Positions 1-8,415 of a DNA stretch of 64,000 nt are shown in pieces (position 1 is the first letter of the stretch; each line of letters opens with the position of its first letter). The notes below the pieces were generated by a model that saw only the letters and a program-made list of their open reading frames with translations, ran no database searches and was not told the origin of the DNA. The DNA is taken from NCBI GenBank assembly GCA_022825925.1, contig JAJDVW010000162.1:1-64000 (forward strand). The letters are read 5' to 3'. The translations under genes and the position numbers were made by a program. This stretch comes from Pseudomonadales bacterium. Its GTDB lineage: Bacteria; Pseudomonadota; Gammaproteobacteria; Pseudomonadales; Azotimanducaceae.

Positions 1-527
1 CTCTCGATGACTCCTGCCATGACCCTGCTCTCCTCCGCGTAGCCGCTCTCGTAGCGCCGGTACTCGTCCTCGTCGAGTTCGGCGTAGACGTCGATGAACG
101 TCATGTATTTTGCCCTCCTGTCCGGGTCCGGTTCCACCGCCTCCAGCCCCCGCACCGCAGCCGCGTAGGCGTCGACCCGGCGTTCCGCCGGGACGCGCAT
201 GTTCGGAAGGTTCACCAGCGCGGCCACGTTGCGGCTCTCGCGCCAGCGCTCGTAGGGCGTCGCGGCAAGCCGGAAGGCGAGGTGGTCGAACGTCAGGTAG
301 GGGCGCCGCTCCGTGCCGAGGACGAGCGGCGCGGGCGCGTCCCCGGCGCCCCCGCGCAGGAAGATCGTCACCGGCACCACGCGGTCCGTCTCGTACAACT
401 GCGCGATGTCCAGGCAGTAGTGCGCGAGGCGGTGCTGCGAGAACCGCCGCGGCTCGGTCTCCTGCTCGCGTACGAACCCTTCCTGCGCCGATCCCGTGCT
501 TGTGAAGGGCAAACGGCGCAGAGCCCC
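1..527 (-). pseudogene. 5'-truncated Rpn/PD-(D/E)XK nuclease-like (putative transposase family) remnant, running off the window
   Basis: The minus-strand frame is open from the stop codon of the S9 peptidase gene to the window edge. It reads a protein with the stretches REQETEPRRFSQHRL, DIAQLYETDRVVPVTIF and RRPYLTFDHLAFRLA. This resembles the middle and C-terminal part of Rpn-type recombination-promoting nucleases (the 'putative transposase' PD-(D/E)XK group), where an ExQ-containing strand is followed by RF..R and a VVPV hydrophobic strand. The N-terminal third of such proteins is absent. The first in-frame ATG is far downstream (near 212), and only a weak TTG lies near 513. A second ATG at 104 has a good AGGAGG-type site, so a short C-terminal product could be made. 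I read this as a remnant; family assignment is by eye. The 3' end is outside the window. Confidence 0.5.
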
Positions 528-2594
528 TCAGTCCCCCGCTTCCGGCGCGTGCTTCCCGAACCACCCGAGCAGCGTCGTCATCTTCGACATCGCGTGGCTC
601 GGCCGCGCCACGATGCCGTGCGCCTCGCCCGGAACGCGCACCAGGACGGTTTCCACGCCCTGCAGCTTGAGCGCCTTGTAGTACTGCTCGGACTCGGACA
701 TCGGCGTGCGCCAGTCTTCCTCGCCGGTCATGATGAGCGTCGGCGTCTTCACGTTCTCCGACACCCGGAGCAGGGACCGCGCCTCGTAGTTGTCCCGGTG
801 GCGCCAGGGCAGTCCCGGCACCCAGTAGTCGAGGAACATGCCGGACAGGTCCGCCGTGAAGACGAAGCTCTCCCAGTTGATCACCGGGTAGAACGCAACC
901 GCCGCGCGGAAGCGGTCGGTGTTGCCGATCATCCAGGCCGTCAGCACGCCGCCGCCGCTGCCGCCGGTCACGTACAGCCGCTCCTCGTCGACGAAACCCA
1001 TGCCGATGACGTGGTCCACCGCCGAGTTCAGGTCGTGGAAGTCGTCTCCCGGGTAGGCGTGGTGGATGAGGTTCCCGAACTCCTCGCCGTAGCTGATGCT
1101 GCCGCGGGGGTTGGTGTATAGCACGACGTAGCCGGCGGCGGCCATGAGCTGCTTCTCAGTGTCGAAGACGTCGCCGTAGTCCGCGAATGGGCCGCCGTGT
1201 ATCTCCAGGATCAGCGGGTACTTTCGCGAGGCGTCGAACGCGGGCGGCTTGATGATCCAGCCCTGCACCGGGCGGCCGTCCTTCGATGAGTTCCACCGCA
1301 ACTCCTCCACGGCGCCGAGTTCCCGCTCGCCGAACAGGTCCGCGTTCAGGTCGGTCAGCAGGCGTCCGGACTCGCCCGGGTCGGCGACGGCGACATCGCC
1401 CGGCACGGCGGGACCCGGCACCGTGTACGCCAGCCGGCCTCCGTCGCCGATCGACCAGAGGGTGTTGTGGCTGATGTAGCCCGTCTCGCCACTGCCGATG
1501 TCCCCCGCCGCGACGCGGCGGCTGCCGTCCAGGGAGAACAGCACGAGCCGGGCGTTGCCCTCGTCGTGCACGACGGCGTAGATGCCGCTGCCGTCCGGCG
1601 CCCATTGCGGCCCGCCCCCGCCGCGGCGCGCGGAGTCCTGGACATGGCGGTCATAGTCTCCGGTCAGGTTCCTGACGTTGGAGCCGTCGCGGTCCGCCAC
1701 GTACAGGTCGTTCTGCTGATGCCCCTGGCGGGCGTCGTCGTAACCCACGTAGGCGATGTGCCTGCCGTCCGGCGATACCGTCGCGGCCACGTCGGGTCCC
1801 TCGCGGTCGATGAGCCGGCGGGGCGAGCCGTCGGCCAGCGCGACCTCGTGGACATCCGGATTCCCGACCGCGTAGACCTCGGCGCCCTCCGCCAGGTCCG
1901 CCGCGACGATCAGCGACTCGCCTTCGGGCGCCCAGGCGAAGCTGCCGGCGCCGAACTGCCGTTCCCCGTGCGTCACCTGGCGCGGGGTACCGCCATCGGC
2001 CGCCACGACGAAGAGGTGCATGTAGCCGGGCGGGACTTCGCCGACCTGGTCGAAGCGGAACGCCAGCCGGTCCGTGTACTTCGGCGGCGGCGCCCACTCC
2101 GCGCCCTCGGGCGCCAGCGGCATTTCGCCGATGACCAGCGCCGGTTCCGGGACGAGGCGCGCGAACGCGATGCGGCCGCCGTCCGGCGACCAGGCGAAAC
2201 CGCCGGGCGGCACGGCATGGCTCGTGATGGCCGCGGTATCGCCCGTGTCCATCCAGCGCACGTGAATCTGCGCGCTGCCGCTCTCGTCCGACCGGTACGC
2301 CAGCCGGCGCCCGTCCGGCGACCAGCGGGGCGAGTTGGCCGTGTGCTTCCCCGCGTTCAGCGGCCGGTGATTCGTTCCGTCCGCATCGATCATCCAGAGG
2401 TTCTGGTAGCGGCGGTCGGTCATCACGTCGTTGAAGTGGCGGACGTAGACCACCTGCTCGCCGTTCGGGGAGATCTGCGCGTCGGTGGCGTACTCCAGTT
2501 CGAAGACGTCCATCACGTCCAGCGGCTGCGCCGCATGCGCCGCCACGGCAAACGCGACGGCAAAGATGCGGAGCGCGAGGGTCGTTCGGAGCAT
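528..2594 (-). CDS. S9 family prolyl oligopeptidase-like serine peptidase, exported
   Basis: A 688-residue protein. The start chosen is the ATG at 2594, which gives an N-terminal signal peptide ending near AAHAA and follows a GAGAGGAA ribosome site. The open frame extends further upstream, but that part overlaps the next gene and is not protein-like. The N-terminal half carries WD40-like/PD40 strands (SPNGEQVVYVRH, WSPDGRRLAYRSD, SPDGRHIAYVG) forming a beta-propeller lid. The C-terminal alpha/beta-hydrolase domain has the nucleophile motif GGSGGG and a late acid/histidine pair (GEEDWRTP, GEAHGI). This domain order is typical of dipeptidyl-peptidase/acylaminoacyl-peptidase relatives that trim peptides in the periplasm. 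The neighbour upstream on the same strand is also a predicted exported peptidase, only about 20 bases away, so the two probably form a peptide-scavenging operon. Confidence 0.93.
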   Translation of the reverse strand: MLRTTLALRIFAVAFAVAAHAAQPLDVMDVFELEYATDAQISPNGEQVVYVRHFNDVMTDRRYQNLWMIDADGTNHRPLNAGKHTANSPRWSPDGRRLAYRSDESGSAQIHVRWMDTGDTAAITSHAVPPGGFAWSPDGGRIAFARLVPEPALVIGEMPLAPEGAEWAPPPKYTDRLAFRFDQVGEVPPGYMHLFVVAADGGTPRQVTHGERQFGAGSFAWAPEGESLIVAADLAEGAEVYAVGNPDVHEVALADGSPRRLIDREGPDVAATVSPDGRHIAYVGYDDARQGHQQNDLYVADRDGSNVRNLTGDYDRHVQDSARRGGGGPQWAPDGSGIYAVVHDEGNARLVLFSLDGSRRVAAGDIGSGETGYISHNTLWSIGDGGRLAYTVPGPAVPGDVAVADPGESGRLLTDLNADLFGERELGAVEELRWNSSKDGRPVQGWIIKPPAFDASRKYPLILEIHGGPFADYGDVFDTEKQLMAAAGYVVLYTNPRGSISYGEEFGNLIHHAYPGDDFHDLNSAVDHVIGMGFVDEERLYVTGGSGGGVLTAWMIGNTDRFRAAVAFYPVINWESFVFTADLSGMFLDYWVPGLPWRHRDNYEARSLLRVSENVKTPTLIMTGEEDWRTPMSESEQYYKALKLQGVETVLVRVPGEAHGIVARPSHAMSKMTTLLGWFGKHAPEAGD

Positions 2595-2614
2595 GCCGTT
2601 CCTCTCCCGACGGC

Positions 2615-4429
2615 TCAATCCCGGCTCATGTACCGGTCGACGTGCGCCTCCAGCACCGGCAGGGGCATGGCGCCGCTGCCGAGGACCGCGGCGTGGAAGG
2701 TGCGGACGTCGAACGCTTCGCCGAGCTTCGCTTCCTGTGCAGCGCGGATCTCCCGGATCTTCTCGAGGCCGAGCTTGTAGGCCAGCGCCTGGGCCGGCAT
2801 GTCGGTGGAGTAGCGCAGGGTCTCCGTGGCGATCTCCTCCTCGCTGGAGAAGGTGTTCGCCCGCATGTACGCCATCGCCCGTGCCCGCGACCAGCCGAGG
2901 TGATTCATGCCGGTGTCCACCACCAGCCGGTTGGCGATGAAAGCATCGAAGAGCAGCCAGCCGTAACGCTCGTAGGGCTCGTCCAGGATGCCCATCCCCA
3001 GGGTGAGGCTCGCGGCATAGTTGGCCCAACCCTCGGTGTAGGCCGCATAGAAGAGGCTCGAGAGCTGCCGGAGCCTGGTGCTCGCCTCGGTCTCCAGTTG
3101 CAGGGCGATGTGGAAGTGGTGGCCCGGCACCAGTTCATGGAAGATGAGCGGCCCGGTCCAGACCATCGGCCGGCTCTCGAGCTTCGAGCCGTTGAAGCGG
3201 TACTCGCCGCGCGGATTCGCCGGGGTCGGCGTCTGGTAGTAACCGAAGGTCATGCCCGGTTCCGCCGCCGGGTCCAGCCGCCGGACGCCGTAGGGGGCCT
3301 CCGGCAGCACCGAGAAGTAGTCCGGGATGTGCGGTTCCACCTCGCGGATGTAGGCCATGTAACGTTCCGCGACCTCCTCGGGGGTCTGCGCGAAGAAGCG
3401 GGGATCGGCACGCATCTGCTCGTGAAACTCCTCCGCCGTGCCCTCGAACCCCAGCTCGTCCCGGATGGCCTGCATCTGCTGCTGGATGTCCGCCATGTAG
3501 GCGAGGCCGCGCTCGTGGATCTCCGCGGGATCGAGGTCCAGGGTGGTCTGCTGGAGGATGGCGAACCGGTAGGCCGCCTCGCCGCCCGGGTACTGGCCGA
3601 GGCCCACCGCCTCGGGCGCCCGCGCCATGTAGTCGTCGCCCAGGTAGGCGAGCAGGGCGTCGATGGCGGGGAGGATCCGTTCGGAGACGGCCGTTTCGAT
3701 GCCCGCGTTCAAGGCGGCGCGCTCCTCCTCCGAGAGGGCCGAGGCACGCTCGGGAGCCACCGCCGCCAGGGGGCCAATGCCGGCGCGCAGCGCTTCGAAC
3801 ACCGTCCTGGCCCCGGGGATGGCGGGCTTCGGCAGCAGGATGCCCCGCTCCTCCTGGCCCTGCAGCCGCGTCAGGTCGTCCGTGACGTAACGCCCGAGAT
3901 CGGCCAGCAGGCCGAGGTAGGCCGCGGCGTCCTCTTCGGTCTCGAAGGTGTAGCCGGCCAGCGCCCGGGGCAGCATCGAACTGAAGATGAAGCCCCCCGC
4001 GTAGGGCGTGACATTGAACTTGTGCCAGAAGTGCGCCGGGGCCTCGCTGGCGGCCTGCAGCACGCTTAGGAGAATCGCGTGGGTAATCCGGTCGTCGTCG
4101 CTCAACAGCGACACGTCGATCGCGCGCAGTTCCTCGAGGGCGGCCGCGGCATTCGCCGCCTGCCGCTCGACGTGGGCGAAGCTGTTGTCGTCCATCGCCG
4201 CGACGCGCCGCCCCTCGAGCATCTGCAGCGAGGCCGAGGCATCGGTCAGGTCCGCCATGGTCCGGTCCGCGAGCGCCAGCAGGGCGGACGACCCGTCCAT
4301 CGCGGGATCCGACGCGGCAGCCGGCGCCTCCGCGTCCGGCGCATCGCCCTGCTCCGCACAGCCCCACAGGAGCAGCGCGCCCAGCATCGCCAGGGCCGGG
4401 GCCACATGGCGTCGCAGTGTTTCCTTCAT
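2615..4429 (-). CDS. DUF885 family putative metallopeptidase, lipoprotein
   Basis: A 604-residue protein starting at the ATG at 4429. The N-terminus has a lipobox (LLLWGC), so it is predicted to be lipid-anchored in the envelope, followed by an Ala/Asp/Glu-rich linker. The motif HELVPGHHFH matches the HExxGHH metal-binding signature of DUF885 proteins, a family regarded as zinc-dependent peptidases of largely unknown substrate. Length is usual for the family (about 550-620). The open frame continues upstream of the lipoprotein start, but that extension is shadow sequence lying across the promoter of the divergent MFS gene. It lies about 20 bases ahead of the S9 peptidase gene on the same strand, which suggests joint expression. 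Confidence 0.9.
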   Translation of the reverse strand: MKETLRRHVAPALAMLGALLLWGCAEQGDAPDAEAPAAASDPAMDGSSALLALADRTMADLTDASASLQMLEGRRVAAMDDNSFAHVERQAANAAAALEELRAIDVSLLSDDDRITHAILLSVLQAASEAPAHFWHKFNVTPYAGGFIFSSMLPRALAGYTFETEEDAAAYLGLLADLGRYVTDDLTRLQGQEERGILLPKPAIPGARTVFEALRAGIGPLAAVAPERASALSEEERAALNAGIETAVSERILPAIDALLAYLGDDYMARAPEAVGLGQYPGGEAAYRFAILQQTTLDLDPAEIHERGLAYMADIQQQMQAIRDELGFEGTAEEFHEQMRADPRFFAQTPEEVAERYMAYIREVEPHIPDYFSVLPEAPYGVRRLDPAAEPGMTFGYYQTPTPANPRGEYRFNGSKLESRPMVWTGPLIFHELVPGHHFHIALQLETEASTRLRQLSSLFYAAYTEGWANYAASLTLGMGILDEPYERYGWLLFDAFIANRLVVDTGMNHLGWSRARAMAYMRANTFSSEEEIATETLRYSTDMPAQALAYKLGLEKIREIRAAQEAKLGEAFDVRTFHAAVLGSGAMPLPVLEAHVDRYMSRD

Positions 4430-4559
4430 CGTTTCTCCAGCCGGCGTCGGGTACGGGCACGCATCAGAGGCGCGCATCAGAACGGGTGGACGCACCGGCG
4501 GCGGACGAACCCCAATCCGCGGACTGAGGACAGGCCCCCGCCCATGCGTCGAGGGGTCC

Positions 4560-5852
4560 ATGGCCGAAGCAACCACCTCTCCCCCCGCCGTCCAGCCGAA
4601 GATGGCGGTATCCGACGGATACCTGAACTACGTCCTGTTCATGCTGGCCGTCGTGGCCTTCTTCAACTACCTCGACCGCATGGTGCTGTCGATGCTGGTG
4701 GAGCCCATCAAGGCCGACCTCGGCTTCAGCGACACCCAACTGGGGCTCCTGACCGGCTTCGCCTTCGCGCTCTTCTACGCCACGTTCGGCATTCCCATCG
4801 CCCGGCTCGCCGACACCCGCTCGCGGGTCACGATCCTCTCGGTCTGCATGGCCCTGTGGAGCGCGATGACCGCCGCCTGCGGACTGGCGCAGAACTTCGT
4901 GCACATGCTGCTGGCGCGCGTCGGCGTGGGCGTCGGCGAAGCCGGCTGCGTACCGTCGAGCCACAGCCTGCTGACGGACTACGTGCCGGTGGAGAAGCGG
5001 GCGCTCGCGCTCGGCATATTCCAGACGGGCGGCGCCGTCGGCATCATGGTGGGACTGATCCTGGCGGGCTGGCTCGCGGACGCGTACGGATGGCGTGCCA
5101 CTTTCTTTATTGTCGGCATCCCCGGCGTCGTGCTCGCGGTCGTCGCGAAGCTCACGGTCAAGGACCCGCCCCGGGGCAACTTCTCCGACGCGCCGGAACC
5201 CGAGGCGCAGTCGTTCGGCGTGGCCGTTGCCAGCCTGGTGCGCCGCAGGACCTTCCGCCAGATCGTCATCGCCTATTCCCTGGGACTGTTCGGCGTCTAC
5301 GGCATCGCCCAGTGGACGCCGGCCTTCTTCATCCGGGTACACGAGATGACGCTTACCGAAGTGGGCTGGGGCGTCGGCATTGCCAGTGGACTGGGCGGCG
5401 TGATCGGTACCTTCATCGGTGCGGTGCTCGCGCCCCGTTACATCGCCCGGGACCGGCGCTGGGAGGTGTGGTGGCCCGCCTGGGCGTTCCTCGCCTGCAT
5501 TCCCACGTACGCCATCGCCTTCCTGGCCGGCGACGTGCTCACTGCCTTTGCGCTCGTGTTCGTGGCTTCCGTGATCGCCGGAACGAGCATCGCCCCCGGG
5601 ATGGCGAGCGTGCAGTCGGTCGCCGAACCGCACCAGCGCGCCACCGCCGTGGCCATCGTGATGTTCTGTTCCGCCATCCTCGGCCAGGGGCTCGGGCCCA
5701 CGGCCATCGGCATCACCTCGGACATCCTGACGCCCTCGCTCGGCAGCGACGGGCTACGCTGGGCGCTGGTGTTCTCGCTGGTGCTGTTCGGGTGGTCCTG
5801 GGTGCACTTCATGATCGCGGCGCGGACGGCGCAGGGGGACCGGGTATCGTGA
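4560..5852 (+). CDS. MFS transporter, spinster-like family
   Basis: A 430-residue, roughly 12-helix membrane carrier. The ATG at 4560 follows a GAGGGG site, and the protein begins with a short cytoplasmic tail before the first helix (LNYVLFMLAVVAFFNYLDR). The LDR motif at the end of helix 1, GLLTGFAFALFYATFG, and the RVGVGVGEAG segment in helix 4 are characteristic of the spinster-type MFS carriers common in marine proteobacteria. Substrate cannot be read from sequence. It is divergent from the DUF885/S9 peptidase pair, so uptake of a peptide-derived product is possible but unproven. It is clearly a paralogue of the MFS gene at 18025. Its stop codon abuts that of the convergent dipeptidase gene with no gap. 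Confidence 0.9.
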   Translation: MAEATTSPPAVQPKMAVSDGYLNYVLFMLAVVAFFNYLDRMVLSMLVEPIKADLGFSDTQLGLLTGFAFALFYATFGIPIARLADTRSRVTILSVCMALWSAMTAACGLAQNFVHMLLARVGVGVGEAGCVPSSHSLLTDYVPVEKRALALGIFQTGGAVGIMVGLILAGWLADAYGWRATFFIVGIPGVVLAVVAKLTVKDPPRGNFSDAPEPEAQSFGVAVASLVRRRTFRQIVIAYSLGLFGVYGIAQWTPAFFIRVHEMTLTEVGWGVGIASGLGGVIGTFIGAVLAPRYIARDRRWEVWWPAWAFLACIPTYAIAFLAGDVLTAFALVFVASVIAGTSIAPGMASVQSVAEPHQRATAVAIVMFCSAILGQGLGPTAIGITSDILTPSLGSDGLRWALVFSLVLFGWSWVHFMIAARTAQGDRVS

Positions 5853-7016
5853 TCAGCCGCACACCGCCTCGAACACCCGCATGAAGTTCTCGCCGAGGAT
5901 GCCGGCGATCTGCTCGTCGTCGTAGCCCCGGGCGACCAGGCCCCGGGTGATGTTGGGCATGTCCCGGTAGTCCCCGAAGCCGCGCAGCGTGTGGGTGGTC
6001 GAGATGTTGTCCTCCGGGCGGAAGCCGATCTCGTCGACGATGGTCCCGAGCGTCGCCTCGATGATGTCCTCCGGCGCCTGCATGGGCCAGTCGGTGCCGA
6101 TGCCGATGTGCCGCCAGCCGATCCGTTCGTTGATGTAGTCGATGTGGTCGAGCACCACGTCCACCGTTGCTTCCGGGTCCGGCGAGAGGAAGAACGGCAC
6201 GGCGACCAGGCCGACCAGGCCGCCGGTCTCCGCGTCGAGTTCCCCGTCGCTCTTGCCCCGGGCGTGGCCGTATACCCCCTGGGCGCAGCTATGGTTGGCC
6301 AGCACCGGCGTAGCCGACAGGCGGCAGGCGTCCAGGGTCGTCTGCATCCCGCAGTGGGACGTGTCCACGACGATCCCGAGTTCGTTGCACCGCTCGATCA
6401 CCTGGCGCCCGTAGCGGGACAGGCCGGCGTCGGTGGGCTCGGTGCAACCCGCGCCGACATAGTCCTGCCGGTTGTAGGTGAGCATGAGCACGCGCAGGCC
6501 GTCGTCGTACGCCCGGTTCACGTCGTCGATGTCCTGGGAGAGGCCGTACACCGGCTGGCAGTAGCCGTACATGGCGACCGCGCCCTCCGCTTTGGCGGCG
6601 CGAATCTCGGCCGCGGTCGTGCACTTGCGGAGCCAGCCGAGGCTCCACAGCAGTTCGACCATCTCCCGGTACCCGCCCATCGCCTCGACCACGTGGGGCG
6701 GGCCCATGCGCACACCGAAGACGCCGAGGTCCACCCCGCTCTGCCGCCACCAGCGGTGGATCTCGTCCGACTGCCCGGTCGCCGCCAGGCGATAGGGCGC
6801 CGCGATCGCCTGGCCGACGCCCGAGAGCCCCTCGTCGATGTCGCCGAGCGCCTGCTTGAGCTGCCTTGGATCGTAGGTCCTGAAGATGTTCGCGCCGCCG
6901 GGGTGCTGGTTCATGAGATCCGCGACCAGGCACTCCTCGTGGAGGCGCGCCGCGCGGGCTTCCTGTTCCTCACTCAGACCGAAGTCCCAGCGTCCCGGCT
7001 CGGTTGACTGTTCCAT
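5853..7016 (-). CDS. Membrane dipeptidase (peptidase M19) family protein
   Basis: A 387-residue amidohydrolase-fold protein with the M19 signatures LMLTYNRQD, TEPTDAGLSRYGR, IVVDTSHCG and PVLANHS. The histidines of the last two match metal ligands of renal dipeptidase. The N-terminal HxD pair is not visible (the strand reads LVADLMNQHPGG), and the usual bridging glutamate position reads YGYCQP. A glutamine there is seen in some M19 subfamilies, so this may be a lineage trait rather than damage. There is no signal peptide, so a cytoplasmic location is likely. It probably acts on dipeptides or similar small amides; exact activity is uncertain given the ligand changes. The ATG at 7016 is used; the broken amidohydrolase lies just upstream on the same strand. 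Confidence 0.85.
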   Translation of the reverse strand: MEQSTEPGRWDFGLSEEQEARAARLHEECLVADLMNQHPGGANIFRTYDPRQLKQALGDIDEGLSGVGQAIAAPYRLAATGQSDEIHRWWRQSGVDLGVFGVRMGPPHVVEAMGGYREMVELLWSLGWLRKCTTAAEIRAAKAEGAVAMYGYCQPVYGLSQDIDDVNRAYDDGLRVLMLTYNRQDYVGAGCTEPTDAGLSRYGRQVIERCNELGIVVDTSHCGMQTTLDACRLSATPVLANHSCAQGVYGHARGKSDGELDAETGGLVGLVAVPFFLSPDPEATVDVVLDHIDYINERIGWRHIGIGTDWPMQAPEDIIEATLGTIVDEIGFRPEDNISTTHTLRGFGDYRDMPNITRGLVARGYDDEQIAGILGENFMRVFEAVCG

Positions 7017-7039
7017 GCCTCGCGCTCCTCTTGTCCTCG

Positions 7040-8265
7040 CTAGCGACGAATGATCGCACCGCCTTTCATGACGAAGTCAACCCGCTCGGTCGCGCTGATC
7101 TCCTCGACCGGGTTGCCAGGCATGGCGACGATGTCGGCGAGCTTGCCCGGGGCGATGCTCCCGAGGTCCCCGTCGCGTTCGAGCATCTCGGCGGCGACGA
7201 TGGTACCGGCGCGCAGGGCCGTCCAGTTGTCGCCGGTGGCCTCGGCAAGCAGGCGGAACTCCTCCACGGCATCGGCGCCATGGATACCAGCATCGCCTCG
7301 TCGAGCACGAAGCCTTCGCTCAGCACGGTTCCCGCGGGCTGGCGCGCGATGTAGTCGATGATCCAGATGGTCGGGACGTAGTGGATGTCCTTCCGCGCCA
7401 TCTCCTCGAGGACTTCCGGGTCGGTGATGAAGGCGTGCTCGATGGAATCGACGCCCGCCGCGACCGCGAGCTTCGCCGCCCGGTGCTCCGGGTCGAGCGT
7501 CACGTGCTGGCTGACTTTCTTCCCGTGCCGCCGCGCCTCCGCCACGACGGCGTTCATGTCCTCGGCGGTCATGCTCGTGCCGAACGCGTCGATCAGCTTG
7601 ATCCAGTCGGCGCCGTAGGAGATCTCCTGGGCCACGATCCTGCGCAACTCGACGGGCCCGGTGCCCATGCGTATGAAACGCGGGTCGTCCACCGCACCTT
7701 CCGGAAACACCGCCCGCTTGCCGAGCAGCGTCGCCGAGCCCTCGCCCTGCACGCCGTGCGGCGCGACGAAGATGCGCGGCCCCTCGTGCTCGCCCCGCGC
7801 GATGGCGTCGCGGAGGTCGATGGTCTCGAAATAGCGGTCGAACCCCAGGGTGCGGATCGTGGTGAATCCCCGCTTCAGCATCGCCCTCGCGTTCGCGAGC
7901 GAGCGCAGGGCGCGCCAGGAGGCGGAACGGCTGTAGGTCACGGCATTCGAGATCACGCCGCCGTCGTGGGCCAGGTGCACGTGCGTGTCCATGAACCCGG
8001 GGGCGCAACTGCGGTCGCCGAGGTCGACGACGCTCGTCCCCTCCGGCACCGCGAGGTCCGCTCCCACGGCCTCGATCCGGTTGCCCCGGACCAGCACGGT
8101 GGCTCCATCGTGCACCTCGCGGTTCTCGACGTCGATCACCCGGGCGCACTGGAGCACGAGGCCCGCGTCCTCCGCGGCACCGGGCGCGGCGAGCAACGCG
8201 ACGATCAACACCGGAAGGCTCAACGCCGGAAGGCGGGCGGACGGTCTATACACCGGAATCTCCAA
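7040..8265 (-). pseudogene. Exported metal-dependent amidohydrolase, frameshifted with an internal deletion
   Basis: The N-terminal part (from a TTG at 8265, signal peptide ending near GAAEDA) carries DTHVHLAHDGG, the lysine segment GADWIKLIDAF, SQHVTLDPEHR and SIEHAF, covering the metal-binding His/His/Lys/His/His set of imidazolonepropionase-like amidohydrolases. Around 7280-7300 the reading frame changes. The conserved C-terminal end (ADAVEEFRLLAEATGDNW, APGKLADIVAMPGNP, FVMKGGAIIRR, stop at 7040) lies in another frame. The segment that should hold the family's GTD aspartate, immediately before the EFRLL-type helix, is missing from both frames. A small deletion has therefore removed the last metal ligand and broken the frame. 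The rest is well preserved, so inactivation looks recent. A sequencing error alone would not explain the missing GTD segment. Confidence 0.85.
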
Positions 8266-8355
8266 CGATGCCTCGGACGAGGGGATCGACGACGGTCAGC
8301 CCCACGAGAACTCTCCGACATTCTGACGCCGAACGCGTCCGGCGCAACGCCGGGC

Positions 8356-8372
8356 ATGGACCCACGGTCCAT
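8356..8372. promoter_or_regulatory. Palindrome upstream of the acyl-CoA dehydrogenase gene, possible operator
   Basis: ATGGACC-CAC-GGTCCAT is a perfect 7-bp inverted repeat about 43 bases before the dehydrogenase start, in the divergent spacer with the broken amidohydrolase. Placement and symmetry suit a dimeric repressor (TetR or GntR type), as often governs fatty-acid genes. No regulator gene is adjacent. Confidence 0.4.
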
Positions 8373-8415
8373 CGTTCCGTAATCTCCCCGCGCCACGACT
8401 TCCCGGACGCCCGCC

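Noticed and set aside
2595..3029. N-terminal extension of the S9 peptidase frame
   Set aside because: It overlaps the DUF885 gene and is not protein-like; the signal peptide at 2594 defines the start.
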